A stretch of 64,000 nucleotides of DNA from Ensifer adhaerens (GCF_000697965.2 NZ_CP015881.1:1672944-1736943); one strand, 5' to 3'; positions 33,986-44,414 are shown, numbered from the stretch's first letter. Made by a program: numbers and translations. Notes: generated by a model not told the origin, from the letters alone.

Positions 33986-35343
33986 GCATGCGCGAAACCA
34001 ACTTCCTCATCGAGAACAACGCCCGCCACCTCTGGCATCCGATGGCGCATCCGGCCGAGATGCAGGCGACGCCGCCGCGCATCATCAATGCCGGCGAAGG
34101 CGTCGAGATCGTCGACATTCACGGCAAGAAGGTGCTCGACGCGGTCGGCGGTCTCTGGAACGTCAATCTCGGCTATTCCTGTGAACCGGTGAAGGAGGCG
34201 ATCCGCCGCCAGCTCGACGACCTGCCCTATTATTCGACCTTTCGCGGCACCACCAATTCGCCGCTGATCGAGCTGTCCTACGAGCTCGCTGAATGGTTCC
34301 GCGAGGACGGGCTGACGCGCTCGTTCTTCACCTCGGGGGGCTCGGATTCGGTCGAGACCTGCCTGCGTCTCGCCCGCCAATACCACAAGCTCAACGGCCA
34401 GCCGGAGCGCACCAAGTTCGTCGCCTTGAAGAAGGGCTATCACGGCACCCATTTCGGCGGCGCCTCGGTCAACGGCAATGCCAATTTCCGTCGCAACTAC
34501 GAGCCGCTGCTGCCCGGCGTCTATCATCTGCCGGCGCCCTATACCTATCGCAACCCGTTCGACACGACCGACGGCGCTGTCATCGCCAAGTCGATCGCGC
34601 GACTCTTCGAGGACGAGATCGCCTTTCAGGGCGCCGACACCATCGCGGCGCTGATCATGGAGCCGGTGCTTGGCGCCGGCGGCGTGATCGTGCCGCACGA
34701 GACCTTCATGCCGCTGATGCGCGAGATCTGCGACCGCCACGGCATTCTGCTGATTGCCGACGAGGTGATCACCGCCTTCGGCCGCACCGGCGCCTGGACC
34801 GGCTCACGTCTCTGGGGCGTGAAGCCAGACTTCATGTCGACCGCGAAGGCGATCACCAATGGCTACTATCCCTTCGGCGCAGTGATGATCGCCGACAAGG
34901 TGGCCGAGGCTTTCGAAAGCAACAAGACGGCTGCCGGATCCATCGGCCATGGTTACACCTACTCCGGCCATCCGGTCGGTGCTGCGGCAGCGCTCGCAAC
35001 GCTGAAGGAGACGCGCAAGCAGAACGTGGCGGCGAATGCCGGTGCCCGCGGCGAGGAACTCATCGCCGGTCTCGAAGCGCTGAAGGAGCGGCACGAACTG
35101 ATCGGCGACGTGCGTGGCAAGGGTCTGATGTGCGCGCTCGAACTGGTCTCGGATCGCGAGAAGAAGACCGCTGCGGCGAAGGATGTGGTGCAGAAGGTCC
35201 AGGACGTGACCTATGACGCCGGCGTCATGGTGCGAACCTCGGGCGCCAATGTCATCCTCTCGCCGCCACTCGTCATCACCGCCGGCGATGTCGCCCGTAT
35301 TCTGACGGCGCTGGACGCCGGCCTCACCGCCGCACGGGGATAA
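33982..35343 (+). CDS. Class III aminotransferase (omega-amino acid/diamine:pyruvate type)
   Basis: A 453-residue fold-type I PLP enzyme. The PLP lysine is Lys289 in MSTAKAITNGYYPFG. Other marks are HLWHPMAHPAEM at the N-terminus, FTSGGSDSVETCLRLARQYH, KKGYHGTHFGG and LLIADEVITAFGRTG. It resembles beta-alanine/putrescine/spermidine:pyruvate aminotransferases (SpuC-like). It would turn a terminal amine into an aldehyde, which the aldehyde dehydrogenase at 27980-29458 could oxidise. The start overlaps the HAD stop by 4 bp; the second class III gene begins 3 bp after its stop codon. Confidence 0.9.
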   Translation: MSMRETNFLIENNARHLWHPMAHPAEMQATPPRIINAGEGVEIVDIHGKKVLDAVGGLWNVNLGYSCEPVKEAIRRQLDDLPYYSTFRGTTNSPLIELSYELAEWFREDGLTRSFFTSGGSDSVETCLRLARQYHKLNGQPERTKFVALKKGYHGTHFGGASVNGNANFRRNYEPLLPGVYHLPAPYTYRNPFDTTDGAVIAKSIARLFEDEIAFQGADTIAALIMEPVLGAGGVIVPHETFMPLMREICDRHGILLIADEVITAFGRTGAWTGSRLWGVKPDFMSTAKAITNGYYPFGAVMIADKVAEAFESNKTAAGSIGHGYTYSGHPVGAAAALATLKETRKQNVAANAGARGEELIAGLEALKERHELIGDVRGKGLMCALELVSDREKKTAAAKDVVQKVQDVTYDAGVMVRTSGANVILSPPLVITAGDVARILTALDAGLTAARG

Positions 35344-35346
35344 ACC

Positions 35347-36630
35347 ATGACAGGCAACGCGGATCTGATCGCGCGCCGCGAGCGGCTGCTCGGGCGCAAC
35401 ATGTCGCTGTTCTACGAGGAGCCGGTGCATCTGGTGCGGGGCGAAGGCGTCTGGCTCTTCGACGCCGATGGCCGCCGCTATCTCGACTGCTACAACAACG
35501 TGCCGCATGTCGGCCATTGCCATCCGCGGGTGACCGAGGCGATCGCCCGGCAGGCCTCAACCCTCAACACCCACACCCGCTATCTGCACGAAGGCATTCT
35601 CGACTATGTCGAGCGGCTGACCGCGACCTTCGACAAGAGCCTCGACGCGGCGATCCTCACCTGCACCGGCAGCGAGGCGAATGACGTGGCGCTGCGCATG
35701 GCTCAAGCCGTGACCGGCAAAACCGGGGTGATTGCCACCGACCACACCTATCACGGCAACACCGCGGCCGTGTCGCAGCTTTCGACCCGAATGCCGCCGG
35801 TCGGCGGCTTCGGCGGCCACGTGCGCCACGTGCCAGCACCCGACAGCTACCGACCGCTCGGCGGCGAGCCGGGTGACGCATTCGCTGCCGCCTTCACCGC
35901 CAAGGTCGAAGAAGCGATCGCCTCGCTTGAGCAGAGCCCGCACGGCTTCTCGGCGCTGATCATCGACCCCTTCTTCGCCAACGAAGGCTTTCCGGAATTG
36001 CCATCCGGCTTTCTCGACGGCGCCGTCGCCGCCGTCCGAAAGGCGGGCGGCCTTGTGATTGCCGATGAGGTCCAACCGGGCTTCGGTCGCACCGGCAGGC
36101 ACATGTGGGGGCACCAGAAAGCCGGCATCCTTGCGGATATCGTCACGCTTGGAAAGCCCATGGGCAACGGTCACCCGATCGGCGGCGTGGTCGCGGGAAG
36201 CGAAACACTCAATGCCTTCCGCAAGGCGTTTCGTTACTTCAACACCTTCGGCGGCAACCCCGTATCCTGCGCTGCCGCCATGGCGGTGCTCGATGTGATC
36301 GAAAGTGAGAAGCTCATCGAGAACGCCGCCACCGTGGGCGCCTATGCCAAGGCGGGTCTCGCGCGGCTTGCGGACAAACATGACGTGATCGGCGACATCA
36401 GGGGCAGTGGCCTGTTCTTCGGTGCGGAACTCGTCACCGATCGCAGCGAGAAAACACCGGCGAGCGATCTCGCGACAAAGGTGATCAACGGCATGCGCGA
36501 GCGAGGCGTGCTGATGGGCAAGCTTGGTATCCACCAATGCACGACGAAAATCCGGCCGCCGATGCCGTTTACCCGCGAGAATGCCGACGTCATGCTGTCG
36601 ACGCTCGACGACGTGCTTTCGGGCCTGTGA
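35347..36630 (+). CDS. Class III PLP enzyme, phospholyase-like (AGXT2L/PhyL type)
   Basis: A 427-residue class III aminotransferase-fold enzyme. The PLP lysine is Lys270 in TLGKPMGNGHPIGGV. The motifs YNNVPHVGHCHPRVTEAIARQ, NTHTRYLHEGILDY and RYFNTFGGNPVSCAA match the group that includes ethanolamine-phosphate phospholyase and 5-phosphohydroxy-lysine phospholyase, which remove phosphate and ammonia together. The next gene, 7 bp downstream, encodes an APH-fold kinase like hydroxylysine kinase, the known partner in that route. A plain transaminase is the alternative. It begins 3 bp after the first class III gene. Confidence 0.85.
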   Translation: MTGNADLIARRERLLGRNMSLFYEEPVHLVRGEGVWLFDADGRRYLDCYNNVPHVGHCHPRVTEAIARQASTLNTHTRYLHEGILDYVERLTATFDKSLDAAILTCTGSEANDVALRMAQAVTGKTGVIATDHTYHGNTAAVSQLSTRMPPVGGFGGHVRHVPAPDSYRPLGGEPGDAFAAAFTAKVEEAIASLEQSPHGFSALIIDPFFANEGFPELPSGFLDGAVAAVRKAGGLVIADEVQPGFGRTGRHMWGHQKAGILADIVTLGKPMGNGHPIGGVVAGSETLNAFRKAFRYFNTFGGNPVSCAAAMAVLDVIESEKLIENAATVGAYAKAGLARLADKHDVIGDIRGSGLFFGAELVTDRSEKTPASDLATKVINGMRERGVLMGKLGIHQCTTKIRPPMPFTRENADVMLSTLDDVLSGL

Positions 36631-36637
36631 GCGGCTG

Positions 36638-37648
36638 ATGGTCGCCGCCCTACCTCCGCATTTTCGCGCCGCGCTCGACGCGCGCGCCCGTCAGGCGCTC
36701 GCCCATTGGGGCGTCGCCGACCAACGGCCGGAACTGTTGAAGTATCGGGAAAACGCGGTGTTTCGCGTATGCCTCGCCGATGGTCGGTCGGCGGCGCTGC
36801 GGCTGCACCGCGCCGGCTATCACGGCGAAGCGGCCCTTCGCTCGGAACTGCAATGGATGGCAGCACTCGTCGATAGCGGTCTCGCGCTGCCGCGGCCGAT
36901 CGCAACGGCGGACGGATGCCTGCTTGTTGCCCTGCCGGAAGATGAAGCGTTTGCCGCGCAGCACGCCGATATCATCGGCTGGATGGACGGACAGACGCTC
37001 GGCGAAAGCGGAAAGCCGCTGTCCCACACACCCGAAAAGCTCGGCGCGATCTTCTCGGCACTCGGCGCCACCATGGCCGAGATGCACAATCTCGCCGACC
37101 GCTGGACGTCGCCGGAGGGATTCTGGCGCCCCGCCTGGGATGCGGAAGGACTGCTCGGCGAGCGGCCGCTCTGGGGACGGTTCTGGGACTGCGACGGCTT
37201 GTCTTCGGCGCAGACAAGAGCACTTTCGGCGTTGCGCCATGATCTCCGGCGGCGCCTGGCAACGATGCCGACTCCGGCGCAGGATTTTGGGCTGATCCAT
37301 GCCGATCTCGTTCGGGAGAACGTGCTCGTTGCCGAGAACGGCGTGACCGTCATCGATTTCGACGATGCCGGCTACGGCTTTCGCCTCTTCGACATCGCGA
37401 CCGCACTCCTGAAAAACCGGCGCGAGCCGGCATATGAGACGATCGAGGCTGTGCTGATCTCAGGCTATCGAAGCCGCCGCGCCCTGCCGGACGAAGCGTT
37501 TTCCTGCCTGCCGCTGTTCCTCGTGCTTCGCAGCCTCACCTATATCGGCTGGTTTGCCTCGCGGCCGGAGTTGCCCGCGGCGCGCGACCGCGTCCTGCGA
37601 TATGCCGACGAGACGCTGGCGCTTGCGGAAGAACTGGGGGTTCGATGA
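36638..37648 (+). CDS. APH-fold small-molecule kinase (hydroxylysine/homoserine kinase-like)
   Basis: A 336-residue aminoglycoside-phosphotransferase-fold kinase. The catalytic loop is HADLVRENVL (His221, Asp223, Asn228) and the metal Asp is in VIDFDDAGYG (Asp240). The N-lobe has LLKYRENAVFRVCLADGR. It is not near any resistance gene; it is the last gene of a catabolic operon, just after a phospholyase-like PLP enzyme. Hydroxylysine kinase (AGPHD1) shows this fold and pairing. An alcohol-bearing amine or amino acid is therefore the likely phosphate acceptor. ATG at 36638. Confidence 0.87.
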   Translation: MVAALPPHFRAALDARARQALAHWGVADQRPELLKYRENAVFRVCLADGRSAALRLHRAGYHGEAALRSELQWMAALVDSGLALPRPIATADGCLLVALPEDEAFAAQHADIIGWMDGQTLGESGKPLSHTPEKLGAIFSALGATMAEMHNLADRWTSPEGFWRPAWDAEGLLGERPLWGRFWDCDGLSSAQTRALSALRHDLRRRLATMPTPAQDFGLIHADLVRENVLVAENGVTVIDFDDAGYGFRLFDIATALLKNRREPAYETIEAVLISGYRSRRALPDEAFSCLPLFLVLRSLTYIGWFASRPELPAARDRVLRYADETLALAEELGVR

Positions 37649-37668
37649 TCAGGGCGCCGTCGAAGCAC

Positions 37669-38157
37669 TCAGTCGTTGAGACTGGCGAGTTCGTCCAGCA
37701 TATCGAGCAGGACTTCGACGCGCTCGTGGCCGTAGCGAGCTTCGAGCTCCTCGTAGATCGCGCGGCTTTCCGGGCTGACGTCGGCGATCACCCGCATGCC
37801 CTCGGGCGCGATCTCGAGCAGAACGCGCCGGCCGTCGTCGGCGTCCTTATGCTTGGTGATCAGGCCGCGCTCCTCGAGCGAGCGGATGATGCGCGTCAGG
37901 CTTGGCGCCAGGATGAAGGCCTTGTCGGCCATCTCGGACGCATCGACCCGGCCGGCTTCGGCGAGAATGCGGATCACCCGCCATTGTTGCTCGGTAATAT
38001 CGTGACGCGCCAGCATCGGTCGAAAATGCGCCATGACGGCTTCGCGTGCGCGCAGAAGCGCGATCGGCAGCGAACGGCGCGTGTTGTGCGGCAAAAGGGC
38101 GTCGTGGCCCAGGTCGGTGGGAGGCTTTTCGCGGCTCATAGGCGTTCTATCGGACAT
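37669..38157 (-). CDS. hpaR: MarR-type regulator of homoprotocatechuate degradation
   Basis: A 162-residue MarR-family protein. The winged HTH spans about residues 50-115 (ITEQQWRVIRILAEAG, then FILAPSLTRIIRSLEERGLI, then KDADDGRRVLLEIAPEG). The N-terminal LPHNTRRSLPIALLRAREAV is typical of HpaR/HpcR. It is divergent from hpaF (107-bp gap) and probably represses the meta-cleavage operon until homoprotocatechuate or 4-hydroxyphenylacetate binds. A TTAACGTGTTAA palindrome in the gap is the likely operator. Confidence 0.92.
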   Translation of the reverse strand: MSDRTPMSREKPPTDLGHDALLPHNTRRSLPIALLRAREAVMAHFRPMLARHDITEQQWRVIRILAEAGRVDASEMADKAFILAPSLTRIIRSLEERGLITKHKDADDGRRVLLEIAPEGMRVIADVSPESRAIYEELEARYGHERVEVLLDMLDELASLND

Positions 38158-38205
38158 TTTCTTTCGTTCTGCAATCGGCAGTCGCAGCTGCGGGAAACGG
38201 GCTGC

Positions 38206-38238
38206 TTGACACCGTCGGCAATTTCGTTAACGTGTTAA
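38206..38238 (+). promoter_or_regulatory. hpaF promoter with overlapping HpaR operator candidate
   Basis: TTGACA (38206-38211) is followed after 16 bp by TAACGT (38228-38233), a weak -10. The perfect inverted repeat TTAAC-GT-GTTAA (38227-38238) covers that -10 region, the expected geometry for a MarR-type repressor. It lies 27 bp before the hpaF ATG. Confidence 0.5.
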
Positions 38239-38265
38239 ATATATGAGAGCGCATCGGGAGGAAAG

Positions 38266-38658
38266 ATGCCGCATCTGACAATCGAATATTCCGGTAACCT
38301 CGACACTCGCGTCGACTTTGCCAAGCTGTGCCGCACGGTGCACGCGACCATCCTCGGCACCGGCCTCTTCGAGCTTGGCGCCATCAGGGTGCGCACGATC
38401 CAGAGCCGCGACTATGCGATCGCCGACCTCCTGCCGGAAAACGGCTTCATCGACCTGTCCTTCCGCATCGGCCGCGGCCGCACGGAAGCGGAGAAGAAGG
38501 CGACCGGCGACGCGATTTTCAAGGCCGTCAGCGAAGAACTCTCGACGCTCTTCTCGACGCCGCATTTCGCCCTCAGCCTGGAGATCCGCGAGATCGATCC
38601 GGAGCTGAGCTGGAAGAAGAACGCCATTCACCCCAGGCTGCGCGCCTCCAACGGCTGA
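38266..38658 (+). CDS. hpaF: 5-carboxymethyl-2-hydroxymuconate isomerase
   Basis: A 130-residue tautomerase-fold enzyme. It begins Met-Pro, so removal of Met exposes the catalytic N-terminal proline. The opening PHLTIEYSGNL and the later FIDLSFRIGRGRTEAEKKA match the CHMI family. It isomerises 5-carboxymethyl-2-hydroxymuconate in the homoprotocatechuate pathway. A GGGAGGAAAG site precedes the ATG. It is the first gene of the lower-pathway operon. Confidence 0.95.
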   Translation: MPHLTIEYSGNLDTRVDFAKLCRTVHATILGTGLFELGAIRVRTIQSRDYAIADLLPENGFIDLSFRIGRGRTEAEKKATGDAIFKAVSEELSTLFSTPHFALSLEIREIDPELSWKKNAIHPRLRASNG

Positions 38659-38722
38659 GCGCGGCCCTCCCACAAAAACACAGCAGTGCGCGGCGAAGTC
38701 TGCGCCAGCATCGGAGACCATC

Positions 38723-40240
<1,518 letters not shown>

Positions 40241-40273
40241 GCGCGCTGGCAAAAAAATCTGGAGGAGACATCA

Positions 40274-41254
40274 ATGCCCTTGCCGAAACCGAACCTCTAC
40301 CCGCCCTTCAACATCGTGCGGCTGAGCCATGTGGAGCTCGCCGTCACCGATCTTGCCAAATCGCGCGCCTTCTATGTCGACGTGCTGGGCCTGCAGGTCA
40401 CCGACGAGACGGCGGACACGATCTATCTGAGGGCCATGGAGGAACGCGGCCACCACTGCATCATTCTGAAGAAGGCGGCGAGCGCTGAGGCTCGCGACCT
40501 CGGCTTCAAGGTCTTTGGCGACGAGGATCTCGAAAAGGCCGCGCATTTCTTCAAAGCGAAAGAATTGCCTGTCGAGTGGATCGAACGCCCCTACCAGTCA
40601 CGCACCTTTCGCACCCGTGACCCGCAGGGCATCCCGCTCGAATTCTATTCGAAGATGGACCGCCTGCCGCCAATCCACCAGAAATACGCGCTCTACCGCG
40701 GCGTCAAACCGCTGCGCATCGACCACTTCAACTGCTTCTCGCCCAATGTCGACGAAGCGGTCGCCTTCTACAACGAGATCGGCTTCCGGGTAACGGAATA
40801 CACGGCCGATGAGGAGACGGGACGTCTCTGGGCCGCCTGGACCCATCGCAAGGGCGGCGTGCACGACATCGCCTTTACCAACGGCCGCGGCCCGCGCCTG
40901 CACCACACCGCCTTCTGGGTGCCGACGCCGCTCAACATCATCGACCTGCTCGACCTGATGTCGACCTCCGGTTGGCTCGCCAATATCGAACGTGGCCCCG
41001 GCCGCCACGGCATTTCCAACGCCTTCTTCCTCTATGTCCGCGACCCTGATGGACACCGCATCGAGATCTACTGCTCCGACTACCAGACCGTCGATCCGGA
41101 TCTGGAACCGATCAAGTGGGACCTGAAGGACCCGCAGCGCCAGACGCTCTGGGGCGCGCCGGCACCGAAATCCTGGTTCGAGGAAGGCAGCGCCTTTGCC
41201 GGTGCCGAGGCGAGGGACTCGATCCTGAAAGCCCAACCGATCGTCGCGCCGTGA
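40274..41254 (+). CDS. hpaD: 3,4-dihydroxyphenylacetate 2,3-dioxygenase
   Basis: A 326-residue extradiol dioxygenase of the VOC fold with two repeated modules. The metal ligands are His151 in RIDHFN, His210 in RLHHTAFW and Glu264 in HRIEIYCSDY, matching the 2-His-1-Glu set of the Brevibacterium enzyme. It opens the homoprotocatechuate ring between carbons 2 and 3 to the semialdehyde used by HpaE. A GGAGGAG site precedes the ATG. Confidence 0.95.
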   Translation: MPLPKPNLYPPFNIVRLSHVELAVTDLAKSRAFYVDVLGLQVTDETADTIYLRAMEERGHHCIILKKAASAEARDLGFKVFGDEDLEKAAHFFKAKELPVEWIERPYQSRTFRTRDPQGIPLEFYSKMDRLPPIHQKYALYRGVKPLRIDHFNCFSPNVDEAVAFYNEIGFRVTEYTADEETGRLWAAWTHRKGGVHDIAFTNGRGPRLHHTAFWVPTPLNIIDLLDLMSTSGWLANIERGPGRHGISNAFFLYVRDPDGHRIEIYCSDYQTVDPDLEPIKWDLKDPQRQTLWGAPAPKSWFEEGSAFAGAEARDSILKAQPIVAP

Positions 41255-41304
41255 CGTTTGGCGAGTGGATCGGCTAAGGGCCTGGGATCGAACGGGAGTA
41301 GAAA

Positions 41305-42741
41305 ATGGACGAGAAGAGTTTCACCGAATGGTCGCTGAAGGCGGCGAAATGGGGTGCGGACTATCGCGCCTCGCTGCGTGACCGCCCCGTGCGGGCGCAG
41401 ACGGCACCGGGGGCAATTGCCGCCCAGATCCCGGCGCAGCCGCCGCGGACCGGCGAGGACATGCAGGCGATCTTCGAGGATTTCGAGAAGATCATCCTGC
41501 CGGGCATGACCCATTGGCAGCATCCGCGTTTCTTTGCCTATTTCCCGGCGAACGCGGCACCCGTCTCCGTCGTCGCCGAATACCTCGTCACCGCCATGGC
41601 GGCGCAGTGCATGCTCTGGCAGACCTCGCCGGCGGCGACCGAGCTCGAGACCAAGGTCCTCGACTGGCTGCGCCAGGCGATCGGTCTGCCCGAGGGCTTC
41701 TCCGGTGTGATCCAGGATTCGGCGTCCTCGGCGACACTCTCGGCCGTGCTTGTCATGCGCGAGAAGGCGCTCGGGTGGAACGGCAACAAGAAGGGCCTCG
41801 CCAGCCAGCAGCAACTTCGCATCTATTCCTCCGATCAGGTTCACACCTCGATCGACCGGGCGATCTGGGTCTCGGGGATCGGCGAGGAGAACCTCGTGCG
41901 AATCCCGGCGAACGGGCCGCGGCGGGCGATGGACTGCCAGGCGCTCGAAGCGGCGATCCTCCGCGACAAGGCAGCAGGCCTCGTGCCGGCGGGCGTGATC
42001 GCCTGCACCGGAGGGACAAGCACGGGTGCCTGCGACGACATCGCCGAGGTTATACGGGTCGCCCATGCGCACGGTCTCTATGTCCATGTCGATGCTGCCT
42101 GGGCCGGTGCCGCGATGATCTGCGAGGAGTTTCGCGAACTCTGGGCCGGCGTCGAAAACGCTGACTCCGTCGTCTTCAATCCGCACAAGTGGCTGGGCGC
42201 GCAGTTCGACTGCTCGGCGCATTTCATCCGCAGTCCCGATGATCTGGTGAAGACGTTGGCGATCCAGCCGGAATATCTGAAGACGCACGGGCGCGACGGT
42301 ATCATAAACTATTCCGAATGGACGATCCCGCTCGGCCGGCGTTTCCGGGCTCTGAAACTTTGGTTCCTGCTGCGCTTCCATGGTCTCGAAGGCCTGCAGA
42401 CGATGATCCGCAACCACGTGCGCTGGTCCCGGCAACTGGCGGAGCGGCTGGCCGAGCACCGGGATTTCGAGATCGTGACCGCACCGATGCTGTCGCTGTT
42501 TTCGTTCCGCCATCTGAGCGAAGGGGATCCGGACGCCCACACCATCGCTTTGGTCAACGCGATCAACGATGACGGCCGCATCTACCTGACCCAGACGCGC
42601 GTCGATGGTCGCGTGGCGATCCGTTTCCAGGCGGGCCAGTTCGACATGACGCAAGAGGATGCCGAGACGGCGTTCGAGGTCATTGTCGAGGTCGCCGCCG
42701 CGCTCGACGGACAACACGAAAAAACGAAGGCTTCCCGATGA
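41305..42741 (+). CDS. PLP-dependent aromatic L-amino acid decarboxylase
   Basis: A 478-residue group II PLP decarboxylase. The PLP lysine is Lys295 in FNPHKWLGA. Other marks are MTHWQHPRFFAYFPAN, the SPAATELETKVLDWL segment, HVDAAWAGAAMI and a C-terminal FRALKLWFLLRFHGLEGLQ. These place it with tyrosine/DOPA/tryptophan decarboxylases. It sits inside the homoprotocatechuate operon, 50 bp after hpaD and overlapping the next gene by 4 bp (ATGA at 42738). Decarboxylation of tyrosine or DOPA to an amine could feed arylacetate formation, but no amine oxidase is encoded nearby; the link is inferred. Confidence 0.9.
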   Translation: MDEKSFTEWSLKAAKWGADYRASLRDRPVRAQTAPGAIAAQIPAQPPRTGEDMQAIFEDFEKIILPGMTHWQHPRFFAYFPANAAPVSVVAEYLVTAMAAQCMLWQTSPAATELETKVLDWLRQAIGLPEGFSGVIQDSASSATLSAVLVMREKALGWNGNKKGLASQQQLRIYSSDQVHTSIDRAIWVSGIGEENLVRIPANGPRRAMDCQALEAAILRDKAAGLVPAGVIACTGGTSTGACDDIAEVIRVAHAHGLYVHVDAAWAGAAMICEEFRELWAGVENADSVVFNPHKWLGAQFDCSAHFIRSPDDLVKTLAIQPEYLKTHGRDGIINYSEWTIPLGRRFRALKLWFLLRFHGLEGLQTMIRNHVRWSRQLAERLAEHRDFEIVTAPMLSLFSFRHLSEGDPDAHTIALVNAINDDGRIYLTQTRVDGRVAIRFQAGQFDMTQEDAETAFEVIVEVAAALDGQHEKTKASR

Positions 42742-43607
42742 CACCTCCCCGTTTCGTCACCTTTTCGGCCGGAAACAGGCGGGGCTACGGCCTCGTTTCC
42801 GGCAATGGATTGATCGTCCTTAGCACACGATATGGATCGACCTTTCCGACGCTGCGCGAGGTGATCGAAGCCGGTGCCCTTACCCGGCTTGCCGACGAAG
42901 CGGCCGGACTGCCGGCGGACATTTCGCTCGACGATATCCGCTACGAGATCCCTATACCGGCACCGGAAAAGATCATTTGCGTCGGCGTCAATTTTCCGGA
43001 CCGCAATGAGGAATACAAGGACGGGCAGGTGGCACCCTCCAACCCGTCGCTGTTCATACGTTTCCCGCGCTCCTTCACCGGACACGGGCAGCCGCTGATC
43101 CGCCCGCCGGAAAGCGCACAACTCGATTATGAAGGCGAGATCGTCATCGTCATCGGCAAGGGCGGTCGTCGTATCCCCGAGGCGACGGCGCTCGACCACG
43201 TCGCCTCGCTTTCGCTCTCAAACGAAGGCACGATCCGCGACTGGGTGCGCCATGCCAAGTTCAACGTCACCCAGGGCAAGAACTTCGACCGCACCGGCTC
43301 GATCGGTCCTTGGCTGGTGCCATTCACCGACGAGGCCCAGCTTGCCGACATCAAGCTGGAAACCCGCGTGAACGGCGAGGTTCGCCAGCAAGACCGCACC
43401 AGCCGGATGATCTTCTCCTTCCGCAAGATCATCAATTACGTCTCTACCTTCACGACGCTGGTGCCCGGCGACGTCATCGTCACCGGCACGCCGACTGGCG
43501 CCGGTGCCCGTTTCGATCCGCCAATCTGGCTGAAGCCTGGCGACATCGTCGAGGTCGAGGCCCAAGGCATCGGCACGCTCATCAACCCAGTTGCCGACGA
43601 GGCCTGA
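42738..43607 (+). CDS. hpaG: Fumarylacetoacetate hydrolase-family decarboxylase/isomerase (HpaG-like)
   Basis: A 289-residue single-domain FAH-fold enzyme. The metal-binding motif DYEGEIVIVIGKGG and NFDRTGSIGPWLVP are intact, as is VIVTGTPTGAGARF. In this pathway HpaG decarboxylates 5-oxopent-3-ene-1,2,5-tricarboxylate and isomerises the product. E. coli HpaG has two FAH domains in one chain; here there is only one gene with one domain. Either it does both steps or another FAH protein outside the window helps. The start overlaps the decarboxylase stop by 4 bp. Confidence 0.85.
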   Translation: MTPPRFVTFSAGNRRGYGLVSGNGLIVLSTRYGSTFPTLREVIEAGALTRLADEAAGLPADISLDDIRYEIPIPAPEKIICVGVNFPDRNEEYKDGQVAPSNPSLFIRFPRSFTGHGQPLIRPPESAQLDYEGEIVIVIGKGGRRIPEATALDHVASLSLSNEGTIRDWVRHAKFNVTQGKNFDRTGSIGPWLVPFTDEAQLADIKLETRVNGEVRQQDRTSRMIFSFRKIINYVSTFTTLVPGDVIVTGTPTGAGARFDPPIWLKPGDIVEVEAQGIGTLINPVADEA

Positions 43608-43610
43608 CCC

Positions 43611-44414
43611 ATGCTCGACAAGAACCAGATCGAGTCAGCCGCGACGGCACTCGACATCGCCGAACGCGAGCGCGTCCAGACCGGACTGCTGTCGCTCCAG
43701 CATCCCGACATGACCATGGACGACGCCTATGCGGTGCAGGCCGCCTGGGTGAAGAAGAAGATCGCCGCTGGACGCCGGGTGATCGGCTGGAAGATCGGCT
43801 TGACCTCGAAGGCGATGCAATATGCGCTCAACATCGACATCCCCGATTCCGGCGTGCTCTTCGATGACATGCTGTTTGAGGACGGCGCGCGCATTCCGGG
43901 CAATCGTTTCATTCAGCCGCGCATCGAGGCCGAGATCGCCTTCGTGATGAAGGCGCCGCTTTCCGGCCCCAATGTCACCGTCTTCGACGTGTTGAACGCC
44001 ACCGATTACGTGACGCCGGCGCTCGAAATCCTCGATACGCGGATCCTGCGCGTCGATCCGGAAACGAAGAAGGCGCGCACGATCGTCGATACCATCTCCG
44101 ACAACGCCGCCAATGCCGGCATCGTGCTTGGCGGAAGACAGATGCGGCCCGATGCGATCGACATGCGCTGGATGGGCGCGATCGTCTCGCGCAATGCCGA
44201 GGTCGAAGAGACAGGACTGGGCGCCGGCGTGCTCAACCACCCGGCCCGCGGCATCGCCTGGCTCGCCAATCGCCTGGCGCTCTACGGCGACCGTATCGAG
44301 GCCGGCCAGATCGTGCTTGCCGGCTCCTTCATCCGCCCGGTCGAGGCCCGCCATGGCGACACCATCGTCGCCGACTTCGGCCCGTCCGGCACCGTCAGCT
44401 GCTTCTTCGAATAG
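43611..44414 (+). CDS. hpaH: 2-oxo-hept-4-ene-1,7-dioate hydratase
   Basis: A 267-residue hydratase of the FAH-related HpaH/MhpD fold. Features: [20 protein letters not shown] with the conserved Lys, [12 protein letters not shown] with metal-binding Glu pair, and [20 protein letters not shown] near the C-terminus. It adds water to 2-oxo-hept-4-ene-1,7-dioate to make 4-hydroxy-2-oxoheptanedioate for HpaI. It begins 3 bp after the hpaG-like gene. Confidence 0.95.
   Translation: MLDKNQIESAATALDIAERERVQTGLLSLQHPDMTMDDAYAVQAAWVKKKIAAGRRVIGWKIGLTSKAMQYALNIDIPDSGVLFDDMLFEDGARIPGNRFIQPRIEAEIAFVMKAPLSGPNVTVFDVLNATDYVTPALEILDTRILRVDPETKKARTIVDTISDNAANAGIVLGGRQMRPDAIDMRWMGAIVSRNAEVEETGLGAGVLNHPARGIAWLANRLALYGDRIEAGQIVLAGSFIRPVEARHGDTIVADFGPSGTVSCFFE

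Noticed and set aside
36638..37648. Antibiotic resistance by aminoglycoside phosphotransferase
   Set aside because: The fold is shared with metabolic kinases, and the gene is the last of a catabolic operon next to a phospholyase-like enzyme.
41080..42744. A 554-codon open frame on the minus strand
   Set aside because: It is fully opposite the aromatic amino acid decarboxylase gene, has no recognisable motif and shows the composition of an antisense shadow in GC-rich DNA.
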